Shown: one piece after another, positions 25,722 to 33,692 of the stretch
How positions within the stretch are numbered: the stretch's first letter is position 1
Layout of the letters: every line of letters begins with the position of its first letter
Source: Hyphomicrobium sp.
GTDB lineage: Bacteria > Pseudomonadota > Alphaproteobacteria > Rhizobiales > Hyphomicrobiaceae
Direction: 5' to 3'
Assembly (NCBI GenBank): GCA_002928955.1
Contig: PERT01000039.1
Location: 1-33,720, forward strand
Length of the DNA stretch: 33,720 nt
Program-made: the position numbers and the translations under genes
Notes under the pieces: generated by a model
What the model was told of the DNA's origin: nothing
Seen by the model: the letters and a program-made list of their open reading frames with translations, nothing else
Database searches by the model: none

Positions 25722-25828
25722 CGACACGTCCTTTCAGTTCCGGAGGATCGTGCGCACCTTATCTGCGGCCGTCAGGAAATGGTAGGGGAGCGGCGGTCGC
25801 GGTTCCGGCAATTTTAGGAGATGGCGCA

Positions 25829-26590
25829 ATGCCGAACTTCTTATCCGACGGTGTCGAGCTCGCCTACCTCGACCAGGGCGAGCCGGCGCGCGATGCCGTG
25901 CTGCTGATCCACGGTTTTGCTTCGAACCTTCACGTGAACTGGGTCGATACGGGTTGGGTCAAGACACTCACAGTAGCGGGCTATCGGGTCGTCGCCATCG
26001 ACAACCGCGGGCACGGGGCAAGCGCTAAGCCGCACGAGGTCGCTGCTTACGGTGGACCGATCATGGCCGAGGATGCCCGGCGGCTGCTCGATCATCTCGG
26101 GCTGCATAAGGTGCATGTGGTCGGCTACTCGATGGGTGCGCGGATTGCCGCTTTCCTGGCGCTATCACATCCGCAAAAGGTGCGATCTCTGGTGTTTGGC
26201 GGGCTCGGGGCCAATATGGTCCGCGGCATGGCCGGTACCGGTCCCATCGCCCATGCGCTCGAGGCCGAAAGCATCGATCAGGTGGCAAACCCGACAGCTC
26301 GTACGTTTCGCGCCTTCGCGGAGCAAACGGGAAGCGATCTCAAGGCGTTGGCCGCCTGCATCCGATCGTCGCGCGATCCGATCTCGGTCGCTGATGTGGG
26401 GCGGCTCACTTGCCCGGTTCTTGTCGCGGTGGGAGAGCACGACGTCATTGGCGGCGCGGCACCCGTGCTCGCCGAACTCATTCCCAATGCGGCATCTTTC
26501 GTGATCGCCGGTCGGGATCACATGAAGGCGGTCGGTGACCGCTCGTTCAAGGATCGCGTCGTGGCCCACCTGGCATCTATGACCGCGTGA
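25829..26590 (+). CDS. alpha/beta hydrolase
   Basis: A 253-residue serine hydrolase. The oxyanion region is HGFASN, the nucleophile S101 in GYSMGAR, the acid D205 in GEHDVIGG and the base H231 in GRDHMKAVGD, so the triad is complete. AIDNRGHGASAKP is typical of esterase/haloperoxidase-like members. AGGAG lies 8 nt before the ATG. It is transcribed divergently from the zinc-finger/monooxygenase pair with 107 bp between starts. The substrate is unknown. Confidence 0.93.
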   Translation: MPNFLSDGVELAYLDQGEPARDAVLLIHGFASNLHVNWVDTGWVKTLTVAGYRVVAIDNRGHGASAKPHEVAAYGGPIMAEDARRLLDHLGLHKVHVVGYSMGARIAAFLALSHPQKVRSLVFGGLGANMVRGMAGTGPIAHALEAESIDQVANPTARTFRAFAEQTGSDLKALAACIRSSRDPISVADVGRLTCPVLVAVGEHDVIGGAAPVLAELIPNAASFVIAGRDHMKAVGDRSFKDRVVAHLASMTA

Positions 26591-27076
26591 CGCCGCCGCC
26601 GAATTGAGATCCAAGATCGCTTGATCGACGTTGGCAAGCCGATTTACAAACGGCAATACCCCAGGCGACCTGCAAGAACATCCGCGAAGACAACAGGGGG
26701 TGTCAACAGACGTTCCGCGGCAAAGCACCAGGGCATTGACCAACGCATACTCGGACGCAAGAACTAACGCAAACACACGCAAACTAACGCACTGCACTCG
26801 CAGGTCTCCGGGGGGTGAGACCTATTCCGCGCTTTGGCTTCGGGCTACGATCTACACGCTCCGAGCGCAAAACGCTCTGCTCCGACGTACTGGATGTTCA
26901 GTCTTCGGACCATGGTTGTAAGCTAGCACAGTCAGAGGCGAGAGTCCGAAAAACCCAGGTTCAGCAGCAATCGCGCTGTGGATAATTGTGGCTTGGGAAG
27001 GCGTGGCGCTTTGATGTGGCGAATCTCCTGCCATGACGCGGTCGCGCGGCAGACCAAATTCAGCTGGAAAAAGACG
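26591..27076. other. 486-bp non-coding stretch with small inverted and direct repeats
   Basis: No ORF here has family similarity. Visible structure: a direct repeat AACTAACGCA at 26762-26771 and 26782-26791 (period 20 bp), a 7-bp hairpin AGGTCTC/GAGACCT (26802-26823, G-rich loop) and a small hairpin GAGCG/CGCTC (26863-26877). A structured RNA is possible but not identified. The palindrome pair A-B follows from 27077. Confidence 0.5.
26802..26900 (+). ncRNA. possible small RNA (unidentified)
   Basis: Two adjacent hairpins (26802-26823 and 26863-26877) in an intergenic region, preceded by a TTGACC box at about 26736-26741 and repeated AACTAACGCA motifs. I compared it from memory with 6S, tmRNA, SRP RNA and RNase P RNA without a convincing match. 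The strand and ends are guesses. Confidence 0.2.
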
Positions 27077-27157
27077 CTAGTGATCCTTTCGGCGCCGTCA
27101 TTTTATTCCCATTGCAACGCGCTCAAGTTGAAATGTCGGCGCCGTAAGAAATACTAG
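27077..27157 (+). repeat. palindromic element A, copy 3 (diverged)
   Basis: Starts CTAGTG and ends ACTAG, and shares GGCGCCG, the loop core TTGCAACGCGCTC and TCGGCGCC with the other A copies. At 81 bp it carries several substitutions and small insertions that weaken the stem (CATTTTAT in the left arm against TTGAAATG in the right). It looks like an older or decayed copy. A 13-nt spacer leads to element B. Confidence 0.85.
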
Positions 27158-27170
27158 CAACCATATGATT

Positions 27171-27249
27171 CTAATGTAGTTTTTTCATCTGGCGTTTGGT
27201 TTTAAGTCCAGCCGCGCGCGGGGACCAAACGTCAGATGCGCTACACTAG
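27171..27249 (+). repeat. palindromic element B, copy 2
   Basis: Left foot CTAATGTAG, right foot GCTACACTAG. The 15-bp apical stem (CATCTGGCGTTTGGT with ACCAAACGTCAGATG, one G-T pair) is unchanged from copy 1 at 2518-2595, while the 23-nt loop is largely different. It lies 67 bp upstream of the extensin-like gene. Confidence 0.9.
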
Positions 27250-27315
27250 GACATCGATCGGTGCCGATGGGGGTCGTTCACCGGTCGTTAGGCTTACCGG
27301 CTGTACCATCCCGTC

Positions 27316-27984
27316 ATGTCCATGTCTCGCGTCCGTGTAGCCCTGCCACTGCTTGCGCTGATCACCCTCTGGGGTTGCAGTTCGGGCCCTGAATTCGTGG
27401 CCCGCCACGAGCCATGGCGCGTGGAAGAAGAAAGCGCCTGCTTGGCTTCGGGGGTCGTGCGCGAGAACCCATTTCTTCGTGGTCGATCGGCGCTGGGCGG
27501 TCCTAGCGTCTGCGGGGCCGCGAAGCCCTTCGAAATGTCAGCTGCTAGCCTTGGACGGGTTTCCTTGAAGCCGGCAGCGTTGCTCCGCTGTCCCATGATC
27601 CCTCAGATCGAGCGATGGGTCGAGACGGTGGTCGAGCCCGCGGCGCGCAGGTATCTCGGCACGCCGTTGGCTGAAATCAAGGTCGCCGCGTCCTATGCCT
27701 GCCGCCCCATCAACCACCAGTCCGGCGGTAAGCTGTCCGAGCACGGACACGCCAATGCGCTCGACGTATCAGGCTTCGTGCTGGCCGATGGACGCACGGT
27801 TACGGTCAAGGCCGGGTGGAACGGCGACCCGCGCGAAAGTGCATTCCTCATGGCCGTGCACAAGGGCGCTTGCGAAGGCTTTACAACCGTGCTCGGCCCT
27901 AACGCCGACCGCTTCCACCACGATCACTTCCACCTCGACCTCGCCCGCCATGGCCGCGATGGCCTGACGCGGATCTGCAAGTAG
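27316..27984 (+). CDS. extensin-like C-terminal domain lipoprotein
   Basis: A 222-residue envelope protein. The hydrophobic N-terminus ends in the lipobox LWGC (C21), so it is probably lipid-anchored. The extensin-like C-terminal domain, common in Hyphomicrobiales and structurally reminiscent of M15-type peptidases, is marked by SYACRPINHQSGGKLSEHG, HANALDVSGF and HHDHFHLDLARH. The H/D and HxDHFH residues are the presumed metal ligands. Several cysteine pairs (in LASGVV-neighbouring SACLASG, SVCGAAK, LLRCPM, GACEGF) suggest disulfides. ATG at 27316 or 27322; neither has a strong ribosome site. The peptidoglycan-related role is inference. Confidence 0.88.
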   Translation: MSMSRVRVALPLLALITLWGCSSGPEFVARHEPWRVEEESACLASGVVRENPFLRGRSALGGPSVCGAAKPFEMSAASLGRVSLKPAALLRCPMIPQIERWVETVVEPAARRYLGTPLAEIKVAASYACRPINHQSGGKLSEHGHANALDVSGFVLADGRTVTVKAGWNGDPRESAFLMAVHKGACEGFTTVLGPNADRFHHDHFHLDLARHGRDGLTRICK

Positions 27985-28179
27985 GCCAGGTTCTGAGCAC
28001 TTGCACATGAGCCTTCACGTCACGACATGATGACCGGCGATCGCGGTCGTCGGCATGCAAATGCGCAAGGCGTGCTATGACGTCTCTCAGGCGCCAGACG
28101 ACATGCGCGCCTCTCGGCCCGGACGTTTATGCCCGGTGTCCGGCTGAGCGTAGAGACCGCGGAAGCAGAGATCAGCCGT

Positions 28180-29172
28180 ATGCGGAAAATGCATGCCTGT
28201 ATGTCACTGGCGACGGCGGTTCTCGGATTGGTCGCGGCGCAATCATCAGCCACGCGCGCCGAGACCTGGACTATGCTGGTTCCCGGCCAGACGGACTCGC
28301 TGGGCGCAGAACCGCCGGTGTCGCTCGCGCTAAAGGACCTGGCCGGCGGGCCCGCGCTCGAGGTCGTCACGGCGCCCGAGCTCGATGCCATACGTCAGTT
28401 CAAGTCGCGATTGCGAAAGGGCGAAGCCAGCATCGCCGAGATCCCGCTGTCGGTGCTGGCGCGAGAGAGTGCACTCTATGCCGCCGACCAGATCCCCTAC
28501 CTCGCCACCACCACCGCCGAGGCCGAGCGGTTGTTCGAGCGGCTGGCGCCGATGGTCGCGCAACGGCTGTCCGAAGATGATCTGGTGCTACTGGCGCTGC
28601 TGCCGCTGCCGGCGCGCGGCCTGATGACGAACCAAGCGGTCACAGCCGCGTCAGGGCTCGGCGGGCAAACCATGTGGGCACCTACTGTGGCGCTGCGGCG
28701 TCTGGCGGAGCACTTGGGCGCAACATCCGTGGCCGAGCGGCCGGCGGCTTCAGTGCTGTTTTTGACGCCTGCCGAGGCGCTGGCCCATATGCCGGGCACG
28801 TCGGCCGCATCACTGGCGGGAGGGTCGAGCGGCTGGACTTATCATGCGCTCGGAGGTTGGCACGAGGGGCGCGCGGTTGTCGTTTCGGCCGCATCGCTCA
28901 AGTCGCTCGGGCCTGATGCGGGCCAGGCCTTCATCAACCAGGCTCGGAACTTCGAGCGCGTCTACTGGAATGCTCATGACGCCGGGTCGAAGTCCAGCGC
29001 GGCGAGCCTTGCGGAGTCCGGCCATAAGGTCGTAACGGGAACGTCTGAACTCGCCGCAGAGCTCTCGAAAATCGGCCAGCGGATGGCGGACGAGTGGCTG
29101 CCGGGCGCCGGCGCCGACGGGGCAGCGTGGCTTGAAGCGGTCAGGGCGTCCAAGCCCACGACCCGGCCGTGA
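28180..29172 (+). CDS. TRAP-type (DctP-like) solute-binding protein, orphan
   Basis: A 330-residue exported protein. The signal peptide is HACMSLATAVLGLVAAQ with a likely cleavage after TRAE or nearby. The mature part resembles DctP receptors: WTMLVPGQTDSL at the start, an ADQIPYLATTTAEAERLFERL block, LALLPLPARGLMTNQ, then GLGGQTMWAP and a C-terminal helical part. Similarity is moderate and no TRAP membrane genes (dctQ, dctM) lie beside it, so it may serve a distant permease or act as an accessory receptor. The open frame begins at 28129; the ATG at 28180 puts the signal peptide at the N-terminus, but no clear ribosome site was seen. Confidence 0.6.
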   Translation: MRKMHACMSLATAVLGLVAAQSSATRAETWTMLVPGQTDSLGAEPPVSLALKDLAGGPALEVVTAPELDAIRQFKSRLRKGEASIAEIPLSVLARESALYAADQIPYLATTTAEAERLFERLAPMVAQRLSEDDLVLLALLPLPARGLMTNQAVTAASGLGGQTMWAPTVALRRLAEHLGATSVAERPAASVLFLTPAEALAHMPGTSAASLAGGSSGWTYHALGGWHEGRAVVVSAASLKSLGPDAGQAFINQARNFERVYWNAHDAGSKSSAASLAESGHKVVTGTSELAAELSKIGQRMADEWLPGAGADGAAWLEAVRASKPTTRP

Positions 29173-29630
29173 CGGACCCTCGATCGGGGGGATGAGCGGT
29201 CTGCCTGCCGCGATGACGAAAAATGTCATATTCCAGGCCCCGCGTGTGACGCGAGACGGCGGAAAGCGTCCGGCCGAAATCATTTCCGCCCGGCACTGCG
29301 GATCGGTTGCTGGTCGGAGCAACTGCGGACCGCCGGCCAAGGGCAAAGACGGTCAAAAATGGCCGGGGCACCGAAGCGGGCTACGCGGTTCCAGCATATG
29401 CGGAGTATATCGAACGCGCCGTCGACCACTGCCGGGCAGACCTTTTCAGCATCGCTTTGCCTAAGCTGGGCGATCCGAAGCCGCAGCGCAGACTTGTATC
29501 AAAATTGCCACAATGCGTGTCAGGCATATCCTTTGAGCCGCTGCCGACTTCGAAAACTATAGAAGCGAAATCCCAGTATCGTTACATCTGACGTTATTGT
29601 AATTTTGACACGTGTGCGGGGTTTGAAGTC
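29173..29630. other. 458-bp intergenic region with an inverted repeat
   Basis: No convincing gene. Composition drops towards AT-rich near 29490-29610. TCAAAATT-GCC-ACAAT (29499-29514) is inverted as ATTGT-AATTTTGA (29596-29608), giving 13-bp arms with a 3-nt bulge around about 80 nt. The repeat sits immediately upstream of the SUMF1-DUF2235 fusion gene and may be regulatory. Confidence 0.5.
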
Positions 29631-32600
29631 ATGCGTAGCGAACCGGATAAGACTGTAGGTACCGTCAAGCTTGCAGTTCGGAAGGGTTCGGTATTAGCCC
29701 CGCTGTTGCTGCTGCTGCTCACGATCTTCCTGTTCATCGTCTATGCGCTGCCGTCAGAGCACGCCAGTCTCGCCAAGCGGCTTGGACTGGACATTGCGAA
29801 TCCGACGGCGGAGGATATCATTGCTGGCGTCGGCAAAATCGATCCAGCCCGCGCCAACGACCTCTGGAAACAGATCGGCTACAGTCCCTGGGTCTTCGTC
29901 ACCGAGATCCTGCGGCCGCTCCTGAAAGTCTATATCGAGCAACTCGCCAACGATTTCAGAGATATCGTGACAAGCGTCGTTGGTACCGGCTGGACGCTGG
30001 CGCTCTATTCGCTGGTCCCCGGTCTCGCCGGCCTGATCTATCGTCGCCAGTTCCTGGTCTGGTTCCTGTCGTCGTTCGCTATCCTCCTGGCCATCGACGC
30101 ATCCGGACTGTTTCCGAGCCTCGCCGGCAGTGCGAAGCCAATGCCCGGCTCCGGTCAGCTCCTCGTCTTCCTGCTCGCGCAATTGGCCGTGCTGCTGCTG
30201 GCCTATCGACTCCGTCGGCATTCAACCAGCGCCAGCCGCATTCCCGCCCAGCTGTGGAACTGGTCGCTGATCGGTCTGCTGACGCTTTCGGGCCTCATGC
30301 TCTATGCCTATTGGGCACCTTTCCGGTCTGACGATACCGGGCAAGCTGCAAATGAAGCCGCCGAACGACAAGCCGGCAAAGCCACCGCCGGATGGCGCGA
30401 TTGCGAGACCTGTCCCGGGCTCGTGCTTCTCGCACAACCCTATCCGCCCGTGCCGGCCGACGCCGCGCCGCCCGTCGTGCCACGCGATCCTCGGGAAGGT
30501 TCGCCGCCGCAATGGGTCATCGAAATGCGCCAGAAGGCAGCGGCCGAACGGCGCGAGCAGATGAAGCTCGTCAAGGTCCCACTCTACATGTCGATGTTCG
30601 AGGTGACGCACGAGGAGTGGGATGCCTGCACCAACAGCGATCCGTCAGCCTGTCCGTCGGTGCCGCGCCCGGGCGAGCACGCGAGCCGATTGCCGATCCA
30701 GGTCTCTTTCGCGGCAGCCAAGTCCTATGCCGCATGGCTCAGCAAGCAGACAGGTGCCGCCTACAGGTTGCCCTCTCCGATCGAATGGGAGTATGCCGCC
30801 CGCGCCGGTGCCCCGTTCGATCGGGGTTGGTCGCACGGGACCGATATCGCTTCGCTGTCCGAGTACGCATGGTTCTTTCCGAGTGTGGAAGGGTCACGGC
30901 ATGTAGGCCTGAAGAAGCCCAACGGACATGGCCTCTTCGACATGCATGGCAACGTGCGGGAGTGGATCGACAAATGCCGGGGGCCGGACGGCACGCTGAC
31001 GCCGGGGTGCACCAACGATGGCGATTTTCAGGAGGTGATGGGGGGCGGCATCAGCGACCAGGCCACGGATCTTCGGTTCGACGTCCCAGCCCTGTCGACC
31101 GGCGAGAACTCCGGGTTTCGCCTCGTCCGAGAAGCTGGCACGAAGACGCCGGCCCTAGCGCCGGCAGCTCCTGCGAAAGACACGGCCTCCCCGTCGAAGG
31201 ACACCGCAACGTCGGTCTGGGGCGTGTTCACGAGCGGTATCAGCGGCTGGATCTTTAAGTGGGAGATGATTCTGATCGGCCTGCCGCTCATCTATTCGCT
31301 GCTGCGCAATTCAGCCGCCTGGACCGAACGCAAGCGCAAGAACATCGTCATCTGTCTCGACGGCACGAGCAACACGCCCGACATGGTCGAGAATGGCTTT
31401 GCGGCCACGACCAACGTCTTCAAGCTGTTTCGCATGCTCAAGGCGGATAGTGCCGGCATGTTCCAGCCGGGCGAGTTGTTCGATGCCTCACTGTGCAAGC
31501 GCTACAAGAATGGAAACGCGCAGCAGATCGCCTTCTACTATGCTGGAGTCGGCAACAAGTACGACAATGATCCCATCCTGCAGGTTCTCGGCTTGGCGAT
31601 GGGCGCCGGCGCGGGGGATGTGGTCGAGCGGGCCTATCTGGATCTCGTGCGCGTCTACCAGACGGGGGATCGCGTCGTCATCGTAGGCTTCAGCCGCGGC
31701 GCGGCGATCGCGCGGCTGCTGGCGAGAGCGATCGACGCGCGCGGCGCGCCACGCTCCGTCTGGACAATCAAGCTCTTCGGCAAGCACCGCACGCTCTGGG
31801 CCTCGAAAGCCAAGCAGCCCGTCGCCGTCGACGTACTGGGCTGCTGGGACACGGTCGGCTCCTTCGGCATCGCCAAGACGATCGGAGGGATCAATTTCCA
31901 GCAGCTCAATTTGGGCAAGGATCTTTCAGTGCCGGAGAATGTTCAACAGGCCTATCACATGGTCGCGCTCGACGAGCAACGCGACAGCTTCGAGCCGACG
32001 TTGATGGATCCCGATCCGAACCGGCCGGAACGCATCGTCGAAGTGTGGTTCGCCGGCGATCATGCCAACATCGGCGGCGGCTGGGCGACGGACCGGCTAT
32101 CGGACATCACACTGGATTTCCTGCTCAGTCGGATCAGCAGTGGATACGCTCAGAGCGCCGATCTCGCCGGCCAGGACGAGAGCTGGGGCGTTTATCTCAC
32201 CGCGTGGAAGGCCGACAAGGCCGACTATTGGCAGCGCCAGGAAGACAATCCGCTCGTTGTCGATCCAGACCCGCTCGGCCAGATCTCGCAATGGTACAGC
32301 CATCTTTACGCATACCGCCCGCGGAAGATGCCGCAGCATGCGGTCATCTCGGATACGGTTTTCAACCGCATGGTCGAGTCTTTGCCGCTCTATGCGCCGC
32401 AGGCCTTGTTCAACTTGAACGACGAACTCGACCGACGCCGCGATCTTATTGCCGAGCAGGTGGCAAAGATGCAGGAAGCGAGCATCCTGTCGAACGAAGA
32501 TCTGAAAAAAATCGAGGGCTTCAAAGCGAAGTTGCGGCTCAATCGCTTCGATGACTACTGGAGCTCTAAGGTACTGCCGGTCCGCAAAGGGCACTTCAAA

Positions 32601-32663
32601 CTTCCAGCTGAAGCCTTGGTAAACCAAGCGCAGTCCAATCCAGAAGCGGGGTCGAGTTCTTAA
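29631..32663 (+). CDS. membrane protein: SUMF1/FGE-like domain fused to DUF2235 (Tle1-like) lipase domain
   Basis: A 1010-residue fusion. N-terminal membrane part with about four to five helices (near 22-41, 116-160, 177-195, 208-231). Then a formylglycine-generating-enzyme-like domain (about 295-502: EVTHEEWDAC, YRLPSPIEWEYAARAG, GLFDMHGNVREWID, NSGFRLV), another helix (about 538-556), and a DUF2235 alpha/beta-hydrolase domain (about 570-900). The DUF2235 triad appears intact: S688 in GFSRGAAIAR, D740 in GCWDTVGSFG and H811 in WFAGDHANIGGGW, as in type VI effector phospholipases of the Tle1 group. The catalytic cysteine pair of true FGE is not evident, so that domain may only bind. No VgrG, PAAR or immunity gene is adjacent. 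A membrane-bound esterase or phospholipase is inferred; ribosome site weak. Confidence 0.85.
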   Translation: MRSEPDKTVGTVKLAVRKGSVLAPLLLLLLTIFLFIVYALPSEHASLAKRLGLDIANPTAEDIIAGVGKIDPARANDLWKQIGYSPWVFVTEILRPLLKVYIEQLANDFRDIVTSVVGTGWTLALYSLVPGLAGLIYRRQFLVWFLSSFAILLAIDASGLFPSLAGSAKPMPGSGQLLVFLLAQLAVLLLAYRLRRHSTSASRIPAQLWNWSLIGLLTLSGLMLYAYWAPFRSDDTGQAANEAAERQAGKATAGWRDCETCPGLVLLAQPYPPVPADAAPPVVPRDPREGSPPQWVIEMRQKAAAERREQMKLVKVPLYMSMFEVTHEEWDACTNSDPSACPSVPRPGEHASRLPIQVSFAAAKSYAAWLSKQTGAAYRLPSPIEWEYAARAGAPFDRGWSHGTDIASLSEYAWFFPSVEGSRHVGLKKPNGHGLFDMHGNVREWIDKCRGPDGTLTPGCTNDGDFQEVMGGGISDQATDLRFDVPALSTGENSGFRLVREAGTKTPALAPAAPAKDTASPSKDTATSVWGVFTSGISGWIFKWEMILIGLPLIYSLLRNSAAWTERKRKNIVICLDGTSNTPDMVENGFAATTNVFKLFRMLKADSAGMFQPGELFDASLCKRYKNGNAQQIAFYYAGVGNKYDNDPILQVLGLAMGAGAGDVVERAYLDLVRVYQTGDRVVIVGFSRGAAIARLLARAIDARGAPRSVWTIKLFGKHRTLWASKAKQPVAVDVLGCWDTVGSFGIAKTIGGINFQQLNLGKDLSVPENVQQAYHMVALDEQRDSFEPTLMDPDPNRPERIVEVWFAGDHANIGGGWATDRLSDITLDFLLSRISSGYAQSADLAGQDESWGVYLTAWKADKADYWQRQEDNPLVVDPDPLGQISQWYSHLYAYRPRKMPQHAVISDTVFNRMVESLPLYAPQALFNLNDELDRRRDLIAEQVAKMQEASILSNEDLKKIEGFKAKLRLNRFDDYWSSKVLPVRKGHFKLPAEALVNQAQSNPEAGSSS

Positions 32664-32680
32664 CCCCGCCTTGCTTCTGG
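32640..32680 (+). terminator. hairpin spanning the stop codon of the fusion gene
   Basis: CCAGAAGC (32640-32647) pairs with GCTTCTGG (32673-32680), and inside it GGGGT pairs with ACCCC around the TAA. No U-run follows, so it may act with Rho or protect the 3' end. Confidence 0.45.
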
Positions 32681-32936
32681 AACTCTGCGCGATGCTATGG
32701 TGAAGTCGTCGCTCGTCCAGGTCTGCGCCTGAGGCTGGCTTTCGCGAGCCGTGCCTCGTTCCGGCCCCGAAAGGTCCTGAATTGATGCTTTGAACGCTCC
32801 GGCTGGTTTTGGTCGTTCCACAACGTGCGGCCGCTCCACCAACCGAGCGCGCTTATTCCAAGCCCACCGCGCCAGGACTTCGCCGGTCGAGCGGCGCGAA
32901 TTGCTCGCCCGTTCCGGGGGGCCCTGATAGGGTCGC

Positions 32937-33446
32937 ATGATGGCGATCGTGATCAACATTGTGGCATTCTATGCGGGCTGGTTCGGAGCGGCGATGCTGG
33001 CCGCGCGGGGGTTAGGCGCGTGGGCCGCACTGCCGTGCCTGGCGGTCGTGGTGCTGCGTCTGGCGCTGAGCCGAGGGTCGCGCGCCGAGGTGGCACTTCT
33101 GGCTGCGGCTGGAGCAATGGGGCTTGTCGCGGAAGCGGCCCTGTTAGCAGGCGGCGTGACGCGCTTTCCGGGCAGCGCGGTCTACGGTGTGCTGCCGCCG
33201 TCATGGCTCGTAACGTTGTGGATGGCGTTCTCGACGACGCTGAATTCCAGCCTCGCGTGGCTGAAAACGCGGTTGGCCTTGGCCGCGGTGCTGGGGCTCG
33301 CCGGTGGGCCTGCCGCATACTACGGAGGCGCGCAGCTCGGCGCGATGCAGTTGGGCGTGCCGTTGGCGGCCAGCCTGCTGGTGATCGGCGTGGTGTGGGC
33401 CGCGGCCTGCCCGCTGCTCGCGTGGCTGGCGCGCAAGCTCGGCTGA
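32937..33446 (+). CDS. DUF2878 family membrane protein
   Basis: A 169-residue, very hydrophobic protein with about five to six membrane helices. It matches the DUF2878 pattern: INIVAFYAGWFGAA at the N-terminus, a glycine-rich second helix, LPPSWLVTLWMAFSTTLNSSL in the centre (the strongest family block) and GGPAAYYGGAQLGAM. Function unknown. It is preceded by a 273-bp gap without a visible gene and followed by the C-D palindrome pair. Two ATGs (32937 and 32940) are possible starts. Confidence 0.8.
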   Translation: MMAIVINIVAFYAGWFGAAMLAARGLGAWAALPCLAVVVLRLALSRGSRAEVALLAAAGAMGLVAEAALLAGGVTRFPGSAVYGVLPPSWLVTLWMAFSTTLNSSLAWLKTRLALAAVLGLAGGPAAYYGGAQLGAMQLGVPLAASLLVIGVVWAAACPLLAWLARKLG

Positions 33447-33599
33447 CCAAGTCCTAGCCCGCCCTTCGGGTCGCATGATCGTGACAAACCGCGGCGTCTG
33501 ACGCCTCAACCGTAGCATTTGCTGCGTCTTTTCAGCGCCCTCCTGGCGGATTGGCTCACGCCCTGCGATGACGGGCCGCGAGCCTGTGATAAGGTCAGG

Positions 33600-33678
33600 C
33601 TAGTGGGGCGTCGCGCCTTAATTGACCTGTGCGAGCGGCAAGCTGGTCGTCAATCAAGGCGCGTTGAACGCCACACTA
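33600..33678 (+). repeat. palindromic element C, copy 2
   Basis: The left arm is identical to the C copy at 2592-2670. The right arm differs at two stem bases plus one in the internal loop. The 22-nt loop matches at only about 13 positions. It is followed by a 14-nt spacer and element D, as in the first copy, but here no A-B pair precedes it. Confidence 0.92.
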
Positions 33679-33692
33679 AACCATTGTTTTTG

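Noticed and set aside
26802-26900. 6S RNA or tmRNA
   Set aside because: The hairpins do not form the long closing stem of 6S RNA and no tag reading frame or tRNA-like ends are present; kept only as an unidentified candidate.
29132-29591. Small overlapping frames before the SUMF1-DUF2235 gene
   Set aside because: No ribosome site, no similarity, and mutually overlapping.
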